From Seohaeicola_A nanhaiensis (GTDB taxonomy: Bacteria > Pseudomonadota > Alphaproteobacteria > Rhodobacterales > Rhodobacteraceae), in assembly GCF_042654245.1 (NCBI RefSeq), contig NZ_JBHSGI010000009.1, forward strand, positions 310,001-374,000: a stretch of 64,000 bases of DNA. The letters are read 5' to 3'. Numbering within the stretch: position 1 is the stretch's first letter; each line of letters begins with the position of its first letter. The notes under the pieces are model-generated. The model saw only the letters and a list, made by a program, of their open reading frames with translations. It did not search any database and was not told the origin of the DNA. This document shows positions 25,441 through 34,631 of this stretch, in pieces. Position numbers and translations under genes: made by a program.

Positions 25441-25461
25441 TAGTGAATGGTCTTCAGTTGT
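25441..25461. promoter_or_regulatory. Second operator-like site, related to that at 19818-19838
   Basis: Segment TTAGTGAA-TGGTC-TTCAGTTG matches the 19818 site at 16 of 21 positions, keeping the TGAA/TTCA core symmetry. It sits in the 233-nt divergent region between the acyl-CoA dehydrogenase gene (start 25399) and the second enoyl-CoA hydratase gene (start 25633). A further short palindrome TCATTAATGA lies at 25578-25587 nearer the rightward gene. Confidence 0.6.
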
Positions 25462-25632
25462 GAACATGAACTGAAATCCTGCCGCGAAACAAGAGGAAAT
25501 GAGAAGCATAGCAATATATCTGACAGGGTTGTGCGCAAGACATTGCAAGCGATGTTGACAGCGCTATTGAGTATGCATCATTAATGAGGGGTGCTCGTCG
25601 GCCGGGATGCCGCGAGTGAGGGAGGATCGCAG

Positions 25633-26415
25633 ATGAACGAGACCGTCGACCTGCGCCGGGATGGCCCGGTGCTGACCATCACCATCACGCGCGAAAGCCG
25701 GCGCAACGCGCTGAATGCCGAAGTGGCGCGTGGGATCACCGCCGGGCTCGATATGGCTGATGCCGACCATGACATTCGCGCCATCGTGCTGACGGGCGAA
25801 GGGGAAAAGGCGTTCTGCGCTGGCGGCGATCTGCAGCCGACGGCCGATGGGGCGCCGTTCTCGATGGATGAGGCCGACCCCAGCCACTATCTTGCCGCGC
25901 TGTTCCAGCGGATGAACCGGGCGCGACAGCCGCTGATCGCGCGGGTGAACGGACATGCGCTGGCCGGGGGGTATGGTCTTGTCTGCGGTTGCGACCTGGT
26001 GGTGGCGCGCGAGGATGCGCTGATGGGCGTGCCCGAGGTCAAGGTCGGGCTGTTCCCGATGATGATCCTGCCGTTCCTGATCCGGAACACGCCGAATCGT
26101 GTGCTGATGGAGATGTGCCTGACCGGAGAGCCAATCACGGCGGCTGAGGCGGTGGGGCACGATATCGTCAACTATGCTGTTCCGGCGGCCGAGCTGGACA
26201 GCAAGACGGACTGGCTGCTGGAGCGGATCGTGACGAAATCGCCGGCGGGCGTGCGGCTGGGCAAGCAGAGCCTGTCGCGCATCCGCGAGATGAGCTTCGA
26301 CACGGCGCTGGAATACGCGCCGTTCATGCTGGCCAACATGGCACGGACCGCCGATGCCCGGGAAGGCTTTGCGGCCTTCAACGAAAAGCGTTCGCCGGTC
26401 TGGACGGGGCGCTGA
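25633..26415 (+). CDS. Enoyl-CoA hydratase family protein (second; glutaconyl-CoA hydratase-like)
   Basis: 260 residues, crotonase fold. Oxyanion loop AFCAGGDLQ. Of the two hydratase glutamates only the second is kept (GVPEVKVGLFPMM); the first position is GGYGLVCGCD. Such a pattern occurs in LiuC/AtuE-like hydratases acting on branched glutaconyl-CoAs (from memory), which fits its place just before AtuA and the carboxylase. Start 25633 has GGAGG 7 nt upstream; an in-frame start at 25591 does not. First gene of the rightward operon. Confidence 0.88.
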   Translation: MNETVDLRRDGPVLTITITRESRRNALNAEVARGITAGLDMADADHDIRAIVLTGEGEKAFCAGGDLQPTADGAPFSMDEADPSHYLAALFQRMNRARQPLIARVNGHALAGGYGLVCGCDLVVAREDALMGVPEVKVGLFPMMILPFLIRNTPNRVLMEMCLTGEPITAAEAVGHDIVNYAVPAAELDSKTDWLLERIVTKSPAGVRLGKQSLSRIREMSFDTALEYAPFMLANMARTADAREGFAAFNEKRSPVWTGR

Positions 26416-26416
26416 G

Positions 26417-28237
26417 ATGAAGCAGGAGGTTCGGATCGGCGGCGGCGGCGGATTCTGGGGCGACAGCCCCGAGGGCGCGCGCCAGATCGTGGAGCGGGGC
26501 GGGGTCGATTACCTCGTCATGGATTATCTGGCCGAGATCACCATGTCGATCCTGGCCCGGATGAAGATCAAATCACCCGACCTTGGCTATGCGCCCGACT
26601 TCGTGACCAAGGTGATGAAGCCGCTGGCGAAAGATATCGCCGCCAAGGGGATCAAGGTGGTCACCAATGCCGGGGGCGTGAACGTGGATGCCTGCCGGGA
26701 TGCGCTGGCGGCCGTCTTTGCCGAGGCGGGGGTAGATCTGAAGATCGGCGTCGTGCGCGGAGACGACATTTCGGCGCTGGCCGAGACGCTGCGGGCCGAA
26801 GGCACGGTCGAGATGTTCACCGGCGCGCCGATGCCGGCCAAGCTGACCAGCGTGAATGCCTATCTGGGCGCAGCCGCCATCGCCCGGGCGCTGGCCGAGG
26901 GGGCGGATGTGGTAATTACTGGCCGGGTGGTGGACAGCGCCACGGTGCTGGGGCCGCTGATGCATGAATTTGGCTGGACCGCGGGCGATTACGACAGGCT
27001 GTCTGCTGGCAGTCTGGCCGGGCATCTTCTGGAATGCGGGCCGCAGGTGACGGGCGGGATCTTCACCGACTGGCGCGACGTGCCGGGCTGGGACGACGTG
27101 GGATTTCCCATCGCCATCTGCAGGCCGGACGGGACATTTGATTTGACCAAGCCCGAGGGCACCGGCGGTCTGGTCACGCCGATGACGGTGGCCGAGCAGC
27201 TTTGCTATGAGGTCGGGGATCCGACCGCCTATGTCCTGCCCGACGTGACCTGCGACTGGAGCGAGGTGCGGCTGGAGCAGGCCGGGCCGGATGTGGTGCG
27301 GGTTTCGGGAGCAAAGGGTCGTGCGCCGACGCGGACCCTGAAGGTGAGCGCGACCTATCCCGATGGTTATCGGTCTTCGGTGACGCTGATGATCGCCGGG
27401 CGCGATGCGCCGGCCAAGGCGCAGGCCACCGGTGAGGCGCTTTTGAAGCGGACAGGCCGGATGATCGCCGAAGCAGGGCTGGCGCCCTTTTCCGAGACCC
27501 TGATCGAGGTTCTGGGCGCCGAGAGCAACTATGGCGCGGATGCCAGGAAATCGGCCGCACGGGAAGTGATCCTGAAGCTGGCCGTGCGGCACAGCGATCG
27601 GGCGGCACTGGAGATCTTCGCGGGCGAAATCTATCCCGCCGCCTGCTCGATGGCGCAGGGGATCACGGGCTTTGCCGGAGGTCGTCCGGCCCCGCAGCCG
27701 GTGATCCGGCTGTTCTCGTGCCTGGTCGACAAGGCGCGGGTGCCGATGTCGGCGAGCGTCGGATCCGAGACCTTCGATGTGGCGCAGGATATGGGTGGCA
27801 ATGCGGCGCCCGAGGCGGTGGCGCCTGTGACACCCCATGCGCCGCTTCCCGAGGGGCCGCGCGTCACAGTACCGCTGATCGCGCTGGCGCATGGGCGGTC
27901 GGGCGACAAGGGCGACAAGGCGAATATCGGTGTTCTGTCGCGGGCGCCCGAGTTCCTGCCCTGGATCGCGGCAGGCGTGACGCCCGCGCGCGTGGCCGAG
28001 TGGTTCGCGCATTTCGTGTCGGGCGAGGTGACCCGCTTCGACTGGCCGGGATTGAGCGGGTTCAACTTCCTGATGGACAAGGCGCTGGGCGGCGGGGGTG
28101 TTGCCTCGCTGCGTCACGACCCGCAGGGCAAGGCTCTGGCGCAGATCCTGCTGGATCTTCCGGTCGAGGTTCCTGCCGACTGGGTTGCGCCCGGCGGCCG
28201 GCTTGAAGAATTTGCCGAGGAGGCGCGTGCGGCATGA
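26417..28237 (+). CDS. atuA: AtuA-like protein (DUF1446 plus C-terminal AtuA domain)
   Basis: 606 residues. N-terminal about 450 residues match the DUF1446/AtuA family (RIGGGGGFWGDSPEGA, VVTNAGGVNVDACRDAL, VITGRVVDSATVLGPLMHEFGW). The last 100 residues carry VPLIALAHGRSGDKGDKANIGVLSR, the separate AtuA-like domain. AtuA is required for citronellol/geraniol use in Pseudomonas but its reaction has not been established to my knowledge. It starts 1 nt after the hydratase stop and overlaps the biotin carboxylase gene by 4 nt. Confidence 0.9.
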   Translation: MKQEVRIGGGGGFWGDSPEGARQIVERGGVDYLVMDYLAEITMSILARMKIKSPDLGYAPDFVTKVMKPLAKDIAAKGIKVVTNAGGVNVDACRDALAAVFAEAGVDLKIGVVRGDDISALAETLRAEGTVEMFTGAPMPAKLTSVNAYLGAAAIARALAEGADVVITGRVVDSATVLGPLMHEFGWTAGDYDRLSAGSLAGHLLECGPQVTGGIFTDWRDVPGWDDVGFPIAICRPDGTFDLTKPEGTGGLVTPMTVAEQLCYEVGDPTAYVLPDVTCDWSEVRLEQAGPDVVRVSGAKGRAPTRTLKVSATYPDGYRSSVTLMIAGRDAPAKAQATGEALLKRTGRMIAEAGLAPFSETLIEVLGAESNYGADARKSAAREVILKLAVRHSDRAALEIFAGEIYPAACSMAQGITGFAGGRPAPQPVIRLFSCLVDKARVPMSASVGSETFDVAQDMGGNAAPEAVAPVTPHAPLPEGPRVTVPLIALAHGRSGDKGDKANIGVLSRAPEFLPWIAAGVTPARVAEWFAHFVSGEVTRFDWPGLSGFNFLMDKALGGGGVASLRHDPQGKALAQILLDLPVEVPADWVAPGGRLEEFAEEARAA

Positions 28238-29718
28238 GCGACTATCCGTTTACCAAGGTGCTGATCGCCAACCGGGGCGAGATCGCCTGCCGGGTGATCC
28301 GCGCCGTTCACGCGATGGGGTTGACCGCCGTAGCGGTTCACCATGCGGTCGAGGCCAAGGCGCGCCACGTGCGCGAGGCGGACGAGGCGGTGGAGCTGAC
28401 CGGCGACACGCCGGTCGCCGCGCATCTGGACATTGCCCAGATCATCGCGGCGGCGCAGGCGACGGGCGCGGGCGCGATCCATCCGGGTTATGGCTTCGTG
28501 TCCGAAAATGCGGCATTCGCACGGGCGGTCGAAGAGGCAGGGCTGGTCTTCATCGGACCCGCGGCAGAGACCATCGCCCTGATGGGCGACAAGATATCGT
28601 CGCGCAACTTCGCCGAACAGCACGGCGTGCCGGTCGCGCCTTCGGTGCTGCCGACCGACGACCTGGACCGCTTCGCCGCGGATGTGGCGAAGATCGGGTT
28701 TCCGGTGCTGATCAAGGCCTCGGCCGGGGGCGGCGGCAAGGGCATGAGCATCGTCCGTACCTCGGGCGAACTGCGCGAGGCGGCGCGGATCGCGGCCAGC
28801 GAGGCGCAGCGGTATTTCGGCGATGGCAGGGTCTATGCAGAGCTTTACGTCGAACGGCCGCGCCATATCGAGGTGCAGGTCCTGGGCGACGGGACGGGTG
28901 AGGTGATCCACCTGTTCGAGCGGGAATGCTCGATCCAGCGGCGGTTCCAGAAGATCGTCGAGGAAGCGCCGTCGTCACAATTGAGCCGGGAAAAGGCCGA
29001 CGAGATTTGCGCCGCGGCAGTCCGTCTGGCGCAGGCTGCGAAGTATCGCAACGCCGGGACGGTCGAGTTCATCCTGGGCGCGGACGGGCGGTTCTTTTTC
29101 CTCGAGATGAACACGCGCCTGCAGGTCGAGCATCCGGTGACCGAGGACATCACCGGCATCGACCTGGTGCGCGCACAGATCGACCTGGCCGCTGGCCGGG
29201 GCCTGCCCTGCGCGCAGGACGGGGTGACCAAGAACGGGCATTCCATCGAATGCCGTATCTGTGCCGAGAATACCGAGCAGAACTTCATGCCCGAAACCGG
29301 GCGGATCGACTTCCTGCATATTCCCCACGCGCCCTGGCTGCGGTTCGAGCATGGGTTGGATCAGGGTCGCGCGGTGACGTCCGATTTCGACCCTATGCTG
29401 GCGAAACTGGTCGCACATGGCGCGACTCGTGGCGAGGCGACAGACCGAGCGGTGGAGGCATTGAAGGAGCTGGCCCTCCTGGGGGTGACGACCAACGTCG
29501 ATTATCTGATCCGGGTTCTGGAGAGCGCGGCCTTCCGCGAGGCGCGGCTGCACACCGGCTTCATCGAGGAAAACGCCGGGGCCCTGTCGCCCGTGCCTTT
29601 GGAGCAGGGGGAAGAAGACCGCCTGCTGGTTGCAGCTGCGCTGGGCTTTCGCGAGTTCCGGCAGATGGTCTTCGACGTGCCGGACATTCAGGCGGCGATC
29701 GGGCACTGGAGAAACTGA
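28234..29718 (+). CDS. Biotin carboxylase subunit of an acyl-CoA carboxylase
   Basis: 494 residues. N-domain KVLIANRGEIACRVIRA, ATP-grasp loop KASAGGGGKGM, the catalytic segment LFERECSIQRRFQKIVEEAP and EMNTRLQVEHPVTE. Carboxylates biotin using ATP and bicarbonate. Unlike LiuB/AtuF-type alpha subunits (BC, BT and BCCP in one chain of about 650-670 residues), it stops after the BC C-domain and a short tail; the carrier is a separate gene 2 nt downstream in another frame. Confidence 0.95.
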   Translation: MSDYPFTKVLIANRGEIACRVIRAVHAMGLTAVAVHHAVEAKARHVREADEAVELTGDTPVAAHLDIAQIIAAAQATGAGAIHPGYGFVSENAAFARAVEEAGLVFIGPAAETIALMGDKISSRNFAEQHGVPVAPSVLPTDDLDRFAADVAKIGFPVLIKASAGGGGKGMSIVRTSGELREAARIAASEAQRYFGDGRVYAELYVERPRHIEVQVLGDGTGEVIHLFERECSIQRRFQKIVEEAPSSQLSREKADEICAAAVRLAQAAKYRNAGTVEFILGADGRFFFLEMNTRLQVEHPVTEDITGIDLVRAQIDLAAGRGLPCAQDGVTKNGHSIECRICAENTEQNFMPETGRIDFLHIPHAPWLRFEHGLDQGRAVTSDFDPMLAKLVAHGATRGEATDRAVEALKELALLGVTTNVDYLIRVLESAAFREARLHTGFIEENAGALSPVPLEQGEEDRLLVAAALGFREFRQMVFDVPDIQAAIGHWRN

Positions 29719-29720
29719 CC

Positions 29721-30219
29721 ATGACATTCCGTATCCTTCTCGACGGGGTCGAGCGCGAGGTCGATATCGTTGCCCGCCGGCCGCAGCTGATCGTGTCCAT
29801 CGACGGGCGCCGCGTGACGGTCGGCGATCCGGGCGGAGATGCCGATGGGCTGGACCGTCTGCAGATCGGCGGGCGTGACCTGCCGCTGGCCCGCGCACGC
29901 ACGCTTGCCGGCCTGACGCTGCGGGCCAACGGGCGCACGTACAATGCCGAACTCCTGGGTGCGGGCGAAGACGCGGGGGCGGGCGCCTCGGGCGAGCTGC
30001 GTGCGCCGATGCCGGGGGCGGTGGTCTCGGTCGAGGCGGCCGAGGGCAATACGGTTGCGATGGGCGATCCGATCCTGACGATCGAGAGCATGAAGCTGCA
30101 GACGGTGCTGTCCGCGCCGCGCGCAGGGACGGTGGGGGAAATCCTGGTGGCGGAGGGTGAGCTGTTCGACAAGGACCAGTTGCTTGCCCGGCTTGCGGAT
30201 GACAGCGAAGGCGAAGACG

Positions 30220-30227
<8 letters not shown>
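29721..30227 (+). CDS. Biotin carboxyl carrier protein with N-terminal beta-rich region
   Basis: 168 residues. The C-terminal 75 residues are the biotinyl domain with the target Lys125 in TIESMKLQTVLSAP (Leu instead of the usual Met after the Lys) and APMPGAVVSV. The first 80 residues are beta-rich (FRILLDGVEREVDIV) and may be a reduced BT domain that docks the carrier to the carboxyltransferase. Its ATG has GGAGA upstream, so it is translated on its own. Overlaps the carboxyltransferase gene by 8 nt. Confidence 0.9.
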
Positions 30228-31826
<1,599 letters not shown>

Positions 31827-31827
<1 letters not shown>

Positions 31828-32450
31828 TGGCGGCGCGCGGGCTCAGCTTCTTTTTCGATTTCGCCTCGCCCTATGCCTATCTGGCCTTTGACGAGGTGCT
31901 GCGGATTGGCGCGGAAGCCGGACTTCCGGTAACCCTGCGCCCCGCGATGGTCTGGGCGATCCTGAAGGCCCAGGGCATTCCGCCGCCGATGGAGACCGAG
32001 ACGCGGCGCCGCTACATGCTGGCCGACATGGAACGCTCGGCCGCCTTCTTCGGCCTGCCCTATCGCCAGCCCGACCCGCTGCCGATGTCGGCGCACCTGG
32101 CCCTTCGGATGTGGATCGGATTTGCCGGCGAGCAGCCCGACCCGCCGGTCGATCTGATCCGTGCGCTGTTCCGCGCGCGCTTTGCCCAGGGGCTGGACCT
32201 GCGCGACCCGGCGGTTCTGGCCACCATTGCATTGGACGCCGGCTATGACCCCGACAGTGCCGCGCGGTTCATGGAGGACGCGGGGTGCCGTGATCAGTTG
32301 CGCCAGCATATCGACGACGCGGTGGCGCTGGGTGTTCCCGGCGTGCCCTGCGTGGTTCTGGGGCAGGAGCTGTTCTTTGGCGCCGACCGTCTGCCGCAGT
32401 TGCGCTGGCGGCTTGGACTGGCACAGAGAGAGCCTGCCGCCGCTTCCTAA
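31827..32450 (+). CDS. DsbA-family (2-hydroxychromene-2-carboxylate isomerase / kappa GST-like) protein
   Basis: 207 residues. Thioredoxin-fold family with N-terminal FFFDFASPYAYLA (Ser in place of the redox Cys pair), RPAMVWAILKAQGIPPP and GVPGVPCVVLGQELFFGADRL. Family members are glutathione-dependent isomerases of aromatic or kappa-GST type. Translationally coupled to the carboxyltransferase gene (TGATG). In this operon it might isomerise a double bond or handle a thioester adduct; that is inference. Confidence 0.88.
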
Positions 32451-32509
32451 CTTGCATTGACCGGCCATTGCTGGTTCTGTCAGGGGACCCCGATCCTAGC
32501 GGAAGAACC

Positions 32510-33190
32510 ATGGCATCGACCAAGCGACGCGCAAGCAGACTGTCGCCGGAAAAGCGGACGGCGGACATTCTTGTCGCCGCGCGGGCCGTCTTCGCGGAAC
32601 GCGGCTATAACGACATGGTGATGAGCGAGATCGCCGAACGCGCGGGCGTGGTCGAGGGCAGCATCTATCGCTATTTCCGCAACAAGCGCGATCTGATGTT
32701 CCGCATGGCCGAAGCCTGGTTCGAGGAGATGATCGAGGACGATGCGGCGACGCTGGCGGCCATCGAGGGGACCCGCAACCGGCTGCGGTTCATCATTCAC
32801 CGCCACCTGCGGTCGATCCATCAGCAGCCGGACATGAGCCGGCTGGTCTTTCAGCATCTTCGGCCCGAGCCGGATTACCGCGACACAAGGCTGTTTGCGC
32901 TGAACCGGGCCTATACCGCAAGGGTGAGCGAAGTGGTGGCGGCCGGCATGAAGGCGGGGGAAATCCGGTCGGGCCTGTCGCCGACGCTGGTGCGCGACGT
33001 GATCTTCGGGAGCATCGAGCACCGCACCTGGGCGTTTCTGCGCAACGAGGGCGATTACGACGTCGATGGGCTGGCCGATCAGGTGCTCGACCTGGTGTGG
33101 CGCGGCCTGGAGGCGCCGCGCGAGGCGGCGTCGACGCAGGAAATTCTGGGCCGGATCGAGGCACTGCTGTCCGATCGGGCGCCGTCATGA
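32510..33190 (+). CDS. TetR-family regulator (second paralogue)
   Basis: 226 residues. HTH MVMSEIAERAGVVEGSIYRYFRNKRDLM; the ligand domain is clearly related to the TetR at 20711-21382 across its length (FEEMIE, GTRNRLRF, RHLRSIHQQPDMSRLVF, YTARVSEVV, LVRDVIFGSIEHRTWAFLRNEGDYD). Start 32510 has GGAAG upstream; an in-frame ATG at 32468 does not. Two paralogous regulators bracket the enzymes, suggesting joint control by related ligands. Confidence 0.88.
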   Translation: MASTKRRASRLSPEKRTADILVAARAVFAERGYNDMVMSEIAERAGVVEGSIYRYFRNKRDLMFRMAEAWFEEMIEDDAATLAAIEGTRNRLRFIIHRHLRSIHQQPDMSRLVFQHLRPEPDYRDTRLFALNRAYTARVSEVVAAGMKAGEIRSGLSPTLVRDVIFGSIEHRTWAFLRNEGDYDVDGLADQVLDLVWRGLEAPREAASTQEILGRIEALLSDRAPS

Positions 33191-33215
33191 GTGTGGTGTG
33201 AAAGGGAGCGAAGCG

Positions 33216-33608
33216 ATGAGCAGGACCGTGAAGGACATGATGGCGGAGGCGAATGCCGCCGTCGAGAAGATTGGCATCGACCGCGCGCGCGATCTGATCG
33301 CTAAGGGGGCGCTGGTGGTGGACGTGCGCGACGCGCCGGAACTCGAGGCGGCGGGCAAGGTGAAGGGGGCGATGCATGTCTCGCGCGGGATGCTGGAGTT
33401 CCGCGCCGATCCGGACACCGCCTATCACAACCCGGAGTTCCGCAAGGACCGGCCCGTTCTGGTCTATTGCGCCTCGGGCGGGCGGTCGGCGCTGTCGGGC
33501 AAGGTGCTGAAGGACATGGGGTATGACCAGGTCTACAACATCGGCGGACTCAAGGACTGGGTCGAGGCCGGCGGCGAGACCGAACAGATCGTCGACAAGG
33601 GGATGTAG
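33216..33608 (+). CDS. Rhodanese-like sulfurtransferase domain protein
   Basis: 130 residues, one rhodanese domain with VVDVRDAPELEAAGKVKGAMHVSRG and the active-site Cys in LVYCASGGRSALSG. No signal peptide. GGGAGC precedes the ATG at 33216. It follows the TetR gene by 25 nt and may be the last gene of the island; a 14-bp palindrome lies just after its stop. Sulfur-transfer role in the pathway is unclear. Confidence 0.9.
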   Translation: MSRTVKDMMAEANAAVEKIGIDRARDLIAKGALVVDVRDAPELEAAGKVKGAMHVSRGMLEFRADPDTAYHNPEFRKDRPVLVYCASGGRSALSGKVLKDMGYDQVYNIGGLKDWVEAGGETEQIVDKGM

Positions 33609-33869
33609 GCGGCCGAAAAAAGTGTCCCAGCTGGGACGGGGGGTCAAGTATTTGATTCCCCTTTATTTTCTTCGAGTGACGTTTTCTGGCCCGAGTCTTC
33701 GCGGTCAGGGAACGCCGCTTCCGGCCCCGAGGTCTGCCCAGGGACCTGCGATACACAGGACCTGACCTGCGCCGTTACCTGTCCAGCTTCTTGACCCGCA
33801 TTTCCAGGGTAGATCGTGCGCGGAGGCTGGCTGGCCGGAAGAAGGGCGAGGGGCTTTTCGGAAGCCAAA
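33609..33869. other. Non-coding gap between the rhodanese gene and the RAYT/REP region
   Basis: No credible gene is seen on either strand. The stretch holds a 14-bp palindrome at 33624-33637, a short AT-rich segment (about 33643-33683) that could contain a promoter, and otherwise unstructured GC-rich sequence leading to the first REP at 33870. Confidence 0.5.
33624..33637. repeat. Perfect 14-bp palindrome GTCCCAGCTGGGAC
   Basis: Begins 15 nt after the rhodanese stop codon. Fully self-complementary without a loop, followed by a G-run rather than T, so it looks more like a dimeric protein-binding site than a terminator. The half-site TCCCA also recurs in the region upstream of the 2-oxoacid oxidoreductase operon (51699-51737). 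Confidence 0.4.
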
Positions 33870-33892
33870 GGTGGGCAGATTGCCCACCCTAC
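33870..33892 (-). repeat. REP palindrome 1
   Basis: On the minus strand GTAG followed by the hairpin GGTGGGCA-atc-TGCCCACC. The GTAG tetranucleotide at the foot of the stem is the mark recognised by REP-associated transposases. It lies 37 nt before the RAYT start. Confidence 0.8.
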
Positions 33893-33929
33893 ACGAAGTG
33901 TTAAGCTTGATCGCGGAACAGTCGTCGGC

Positions 33930-34487
33930 ATGTCCAGCTACAGCCGACGTCGCATTCCGGGCGCGACATATTTCTTTACCGTCAACCTCGCGAGTCGGGG
34001 CGGGTCTGACCTGACGGACCGGATCGACCTGCTGCGGTCCGCCTATCGAAAGACCGTGGTCGAGCATCCTGTCTTCTGTGATGCGATGGTGATCCTGCCC
34101 GACCATCTTCATGCGGTCTGGACGCTTCCGGCGCAGGATGCCGGGTTTCCCGAGCGGTGGCGCAAGATCAAGGCGCGGTTTTCCCACGCGATCGGAGAGG
34201 AGCGGCGGCGGTCTTCCAGCAAGCTGGCAAAGCGGGAGCTGGGCGTCTGGCAGCGGCGGTACTGGGAGCACCTGATCCGCGACGATGCGGATTACCGGGC
34301 CCATGTGGCCTATTGCTGGGGCAATCCGGTGAAGCACGGATACGTGGCGCGCGCGGTGGATTGGCCGTTTTCGTCGATCCACCGGGACATCCGCGCCGGT
34401 CGCGTGGAGGCGGAGTGGTCGGGGTCGATGCCGGAGGGCGATTTCGGAGAGTGGGGTGGGTGGTTTGCCCGTCGTTGGGTCGCGTGA
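33930..34487 (+). CDS. REP-associated tyrosine transposase (RAYT, IS200/Y1-like)
   Basis: 185 residues. Y1-transposase (HUH) domain: GATYFFTVNLASRG, the HUH-type pair His59-x-His61 in LPDHLHAVW, QRRYWEHLIRDDADYRAHVAYCWGNPVKHGYV with Tyr111 the likely nucleophile. RAYTs are single-copy domesticated transposases that recognise and process REP hairpins. Three good REPs (33870, 34551, 34602) and two decayed ones surround it, so this is a complete REPtron. Start 33930 gives the conserved N-terminus; a longer frame from 33816 runs through REP 1. Confidence 0.92.
   Translation: MSSYSRRRIPGATYFFTVNLASRGGSDLTDRIDLLRSAYRKTVVEHPVFCDAMVILPDHLHAVWTLPAQDAGFPERWRKIKARFSHAIGEERRRSSSKLAKRELGVWQRRYWEHLIRDDADYRAHVAYCWGNPVKHGYVARAVDWPFSSIHRDIRAGRVEAEWSGSMPEGDFGEWGGWFARRWVA
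34451..34473 (+). repeat. Degenerate REP inside the RAYT 3' end
   Basis: GTGGGGTGGG-TGGTTT-GCCCGTC aligns base by base with REP 2 (GTAGGGTGGGCGGTTCGCCCACC), differing at 5 of 23 positions, and encodes the C-terminal GWFARR residues of the transposase. Confidence 0.5.
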
Positions 34488-34500
34488 CGGGGGTCATGGT

Positions 34501-34523
34501 GGTGTGCAGATTGCCCGGCGAGT
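34501..34523 (-). repeat. Degenerate REP downstream of RAYT
   Basis: GGTGTGCAGATTGCCCGGCG resembles REP 1 and REP 3 in the same orientation but has lost part of the right arm and the CTAC foot. Seen by eye only. Confidence 0.4.
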
Positions 34524-34550
34524 GACAAAGAAAGGCGACAAATTCGGGCT

Positions 34551-34573
34551 GTAGGGTGGGCGGTTCGCCCACC
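34551..34573 (+). repeat. REP palindrome 2
   Basis: GTAG foot then GGTGGGC-ggttc-GCCCACC. Opposite orientation to REP 1 and REP 3; with REP 3, 28 nt away, it forms a head-on pair like a BIME unit. Confidence 0.8.
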
Positions 34574-34601
34574 ATCGGTGTTGAGAGATGAATGTCGGGA
34601 T

Positions 34602-34624
34602 GGTGGGCAGATTGCCCACCCTAC
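34602..34624 (-). repeat. REP palindrome 3, abutting uvrB
   Basis: GGTGGGCAGATTGCCCACC followed by CTAC, identical to REP 1. It lies 7 nt past the uvrB stop codon, where it would form a hairpin in the uvrB mRNA 3' end. Confidence 0.8.
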
Positions 34625-34631
34625 GTTTGCC

